DNA from: SFHK01 sp963618055
GTDB lineage: Bacteria > Bacillota > Clostridia > Christensenellales > Aristaeellaceae
DNA length: 18,230 bases
Direction: 5' to 3'
Assembly (NCBI GenBank): GCA_963618055.1
Contig: CAVERI010000057.1
Span: 1-18,230 of the forward strand
Notes under the pieces: model-generated
Databases searched by the model: none
Told to the model about the DNA's origin: nothing
The model's input: only the letters and a program-made list of their open reading frames with translations
Shown here: positions 16,518-18,230 of the stretch, in pieces
How positions within the stretch are numbered: the first letter of the stretch is position 1
How the letters are laid out: every line of letters starts with the position of its first letter
Made by a program: the position numbers and the translations under genes

Positions 16518-16546
16518 TTGACGGGAGGGGTATTTTGTGATAAAAT
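16518..16546 (+). promoter_or_regulatory. Promoter of the DNA glycosylase gene
   Basis: TTGACG (16518-16523) and TAAAAT (16541-16546) with a 17-base spacer, arranged back to back with the glycosidase promoter; the two -35 boxes are 14 bases apart. Confidence 0.65.
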
Positions 16547-16578
16547 TATAGAGATTTAATTCGGACGAGGTGGGCAGT

Positions 16579-17451
16579 TTGCTGAGGAGGCTTTTGCCGG
16601 GGGATTTTCTGGGGGATCCGTTTGAGGCGGCGAGGAATGTGGTGCTGGGGGCGGTGCTTGAGACGAACATCGGGGGTGTGCGCACGGCGGGGCTGATTAC
16701 GGAAGCGGAGGTATACATCGGCGGGAGCGACAAGGCCTCGCACACCTACGGCTACCGGCGCACGGAGCGCGTGATGAGCCAGTATGAAATGGGCGGGCAC
16801 GCGTATGTGTTTCTGGTGTACGGCATTCACGCGCAGTTCTGCGTGGTGCTGGGTGAAAGGGACGTGCCGAACGTGGTGCTGGTGCGCTCCGTCATGCCCC
16901 TGTGGGGCACGGACGAAATGCTGCGGCGGCGGGGGAAGATCAAGATGGACGGGGGAATTTCTTCGCTTGGCGAGAAGGCGAAAGCAGACGGGGAAATACC
17001 TTCACTGTGCGGAAAGACGAAGCTGGACGATGGAATGTCTTCGCGGCGCATAAAGGCGAAGCTGGACGCGGCGCTCTGCGCGGGGCCCGGCAACGCGGCC
17101 AAGGCGCTGGGGATTACTACGCGCCTGAATGGAGTCGATTTATGCGCGAGCGATGAAATCGGGCTGTATGTGCCCGCAGAACTCAAGGCAAGCTCAAGCG
17201 AAGCTGGGCTGTATCAGTTCGGGGAGTCCGAGATGGGCTCGGACGAGGATATATCGAAGCGCGTCAACAGGTCGAACGCCGTCATGCCGTGCTCCGATGA
17301 GATGCTTCGCGCGATTATGTCCGCCCGCGCGGACGAGATCGTGGAAGCGCCGCGGGTGGGGATCGATTACGCGGAGGAATACGCGGCCATGAAGTGGCGG
17401 TATTATTACCGGAACAACCGGTTTGTATCGAAAAAAATAAAGGGCGTTTGA
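16579..17451 (+). CDS. 3-methyladenine DNA glycosylase (AAG/MPG family) with repeat insertions
   Basis: A 290-residue base-excision repair enzyme, much longer than the usual 190-220 residues. The family core is clear: ITEAEVYIGGSDKASH gives E44, Y46 and H55, matching human AAG E125, Y127 and H136; YVFLVYGIHAQF, GPGNAAKALGI and RVGIDYAEEYAAMKWRYYYRNN follow. The start is a TTG at 16579 with GAGGTGG (16567-16573) five bases before it; a GTG at 16570 is in frame but has no ribosome-binding site. Two insertions break the core. The first (about 119-170) consists of three degenerate 13-residue repeats (GKIKMDGGISSL-like) plus a partial fourth. The second (about 198-245) is acidic and serine-rich. 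The catalytic residues are intact, so it is probably active on alkylated purines. Confidence 0.88.
   Translation: MLRRLLPGDFLGDPFEAARNVVLGAVLETNIGGVRTAGLITEAEVYIGGSDKASHTYGYRRTERVMSQYEMGGHAYVFLVYGIHAQFCVVLGERDVPNVVLVRSVMPLWGTDEMLRRRGKIKMDGGISSLGEKAKADGEIPSLCGKTKLDDGMSSRRIKAKLDAALCAGPGNAAKALGITTRLNGVDLCASDEIGLYVPAELKASSSEAGLYQFGESEMGSDEDISKRVNRSNAVMPCSDEMLRAIMSARADEIVEAPRVGIDYAEEYAAMKWRYYYRNNRFVSKKIKGV
16933..17085 (+). repeat. Degenerate 39-bp tandem repeat inside the DNA glycosylase gene
   Basis: Units begin at 16933, 16972 and 17011, each exactly 13 codons, with a partial fourth from 17050. Aligned codons read G/E-K-x-K-x-D-G/D-x-I/M-x-S at each repeat. The period is a multiple of three, so the frame is kept. 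The units have diverged, which suggests an old duplication. Confidence 0.75.
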
Positions 17452-17496
17452 CGAAGGAGCGGGGCTGCATATCCGGCATGGAGCGCGCGATAAGAA

Positions 17497-17529
17497 CGAC
17501 GAATTTTGAATCGCATTCCAAATTCGTCG
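17497..17529. repeat. 33-nt near-perfect palindrome upstream of the GT4 promoter
   Basis: CGACGAATTT (17497-17506) pairs with AAATTCGTCG (17520-17529). After one T/C mismatch, GAAT (17508-17511) pairs with ATTC (17515-17518) around a CGC loop. It lies 45 bases after the DNA glycosylase stop and 16 bases before the next -35 box. There is no following T-run, so it may be an operator or a weak terminator. Confidence 0.6.
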
Positions 17530-17545
17530 GAGATGGGGCGTGCAG

Positions 17546-17573
17546 TTGACAAATATAAATATTGTGATATAAT
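17546..17573 (+). promoter_or_regulatory. Near-consensus promoter of the glycosyltransferase gene
   Basis: Perfect TTGACA (17546-17551) and perfect TATAAT (17568-17573) hexamers with a 16-base spacer in an AT-rich stretch. This is the strongest-looking promoter in the window. Confidence 0.85.
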
Positions 17574-17618
17574 ATTAAGAAGAGATGATGATATTAACAA
17601 AATAGGGGGATGAAAGCG

Positions 17619-18230
17619 GTGCACGTCATGATGCTGGCGATGGATTATCCGCCGGTGGTATTTGCCGGGATTGGGGTACACGCGCACGGGCTGGCGAAGG
17701 CGCTTTCGGCGCTGGGAGCGGACGTGGACGTGTTTGTGGTTCCGCACGCGGAGACGATCGCGTCGGGCAAATACCGCGTGGAGAAGGACGGGCGGATTAC
17801 CGTGTACCGGTTTGAGTTCGATTACGAGGACACGGAGGCCTATCGAAGCCGGAACCTGCCCACGCGCAGGGAGCTTCGGAACATCATCTGGAACGTATCG
17901 ACGGCAAACGTTGTAAAGCCCATTCTGGACATTGCCCTTGCAAAGGACTACGACGTGATTCACATGCACGATTATTTCAACGTGATCGTCGCCGAGGCGG
18001 TGCGCGCGGCGAAGGGCATACCGATTGTGAACACGGCGCACGCGCACGGCACGGGCGGGCTAAAGCTGCACTATCACCTGCGGCATTACGCCTGCCTGAC
18101 GGCGGACGCGAACATCGCGGTCAGCCGTCATCTGGCGGAGGAGCTTTTGGCGGAGCCGGATTTAGCGGCGCGCGGGTTTGAGGTGATCGGCAACGGCGTG
18201 TCGCGGTCGGAGGGCGAAAAGCCGGAGAAC
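17619..18230 (+). CDS. Glycosyltransferase family 4, N-terminal part, truncated by window end
   Basis: An open frame runs from the promoter at 17546-17573 to the window edge without a stop. It has the GT4 N-terminal Rossmann pattern: HVMMLAMDYPPVVFAGIG and GVHAHGLAKALSALGADVDV, then DVIHMHDYFNVIVAEAV, PIVNTAHAHG, ANIAVSRHLAEELL and VIGNGVS. GT4 enzymes transfer a sugar from a nucleotide donor to glycan or lipid acceptors, or make glycogen, sucrose or trehalose-type products; the donor-binding half lies outside the window. Start choice: AGGGGG (17604-17609) directly touches an ATG at 17610, too close to serve it, whereas the in-frame GTG at 17619 is nine bases away. ATG 17610 (beginning MKAVHV) remains possible, as do ATGs at 17628 and 17631. 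Confidence 0.85.
   Translation, partial: MHVMMLAMDYPPVVFAGIGVHAHGLAKALSALGADVDVFVVPHAETIASGKYRVEKDGRITVYRFEFDYEDTEAYRSRNLPTRRELRNIIWNVSTANVVKPILDIALAKDYDVIHMHDYFNVIVAEAVRAAKGIPIVNTAHAHGTGGLKLHYHLRHYACLTADANIAVSRHLAEELLAEPDLAARGFEVIGNGVSRSEGEKPEN

Overview
This GC-rich window with short AT-rich promoters and strong Shine-Dalgarno sites most resembles an anaerobic, probably gut-associated member of the Clostridia (Firmicutes). That placement is inferred from the gene families: an LplB/YtcP-type sugar ABC importer, a Crp/Fnr regulator divergent from a small 4Fe-4S protein, a U32 protein downstream of ychF, and a helicase with an N-terminal nuclease-like domain. No rRNA, tRNA, CRISPR array or transposase was seen.

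Layout. Positions 1-881: a partial 4Fe-4S protein gene leaves the window on the minus strand, divergent from a Crp/Fnr-type regulator; their shared promoter region carries a 14-bp palindrome. Positions 946-1968: a stand-alone uroporphyrinogen decarboxylase-family protein of unknown substrate. Positions 2007-4362: ychF and a U32-family gene with no gap between them, behind one promoter. Positions 4369-8284: a structured intergenic element, a promoter, then two sugar-transporter permeases and their binding protein, closed by two tandem terminators. No ATPase gene is present. Positions 8286-14897: a new promoter, a LacZ-type GH2 glycosidase, an RlmI-like rRNA methyltransferase, and a PD-(D/E)XK/XPD-type helicase, packed tightly enough to be cotranscribed.

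Positions 14898-15101 hold a long imperfect palindrome between convergent genes. On the minus strand, 15102-16417, a membrane-anchored phosphodiester glycosidase overlaps a small two-helix membrane protein gene by 4 bp. Back-to-back promoters separate it from an alkyladenine (3-methyladenine) DNA glycosylase gene at 16579-17451 that carries internal repeats. A 33-nt hairpin and a near-consensus promoter then precede a GT4 glycosyltransferase truncated by the window end.

How the genes may work together: the importer probably brings in an oligosaccharide that the GH2 enzyme cleaves in the cytoplasm, but this rests on adjacency only. The Crp/Fnr regulator probably controls the 4Fe-4S gene and whatever follows it outside the window (often hcp, for nitric oxide or redox stress). 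The remaining genes are mostly RNA/DNA maintenance and envelope functions. No clearly new multi-gene system was found. The points most worth a second look are the altered sugar pocket of the GH2 enzyme, the repeat-expanded DNA glycosylase, the C9 tract in the glycosidase gene, the operator layout at 147-204, and three large palindromes.
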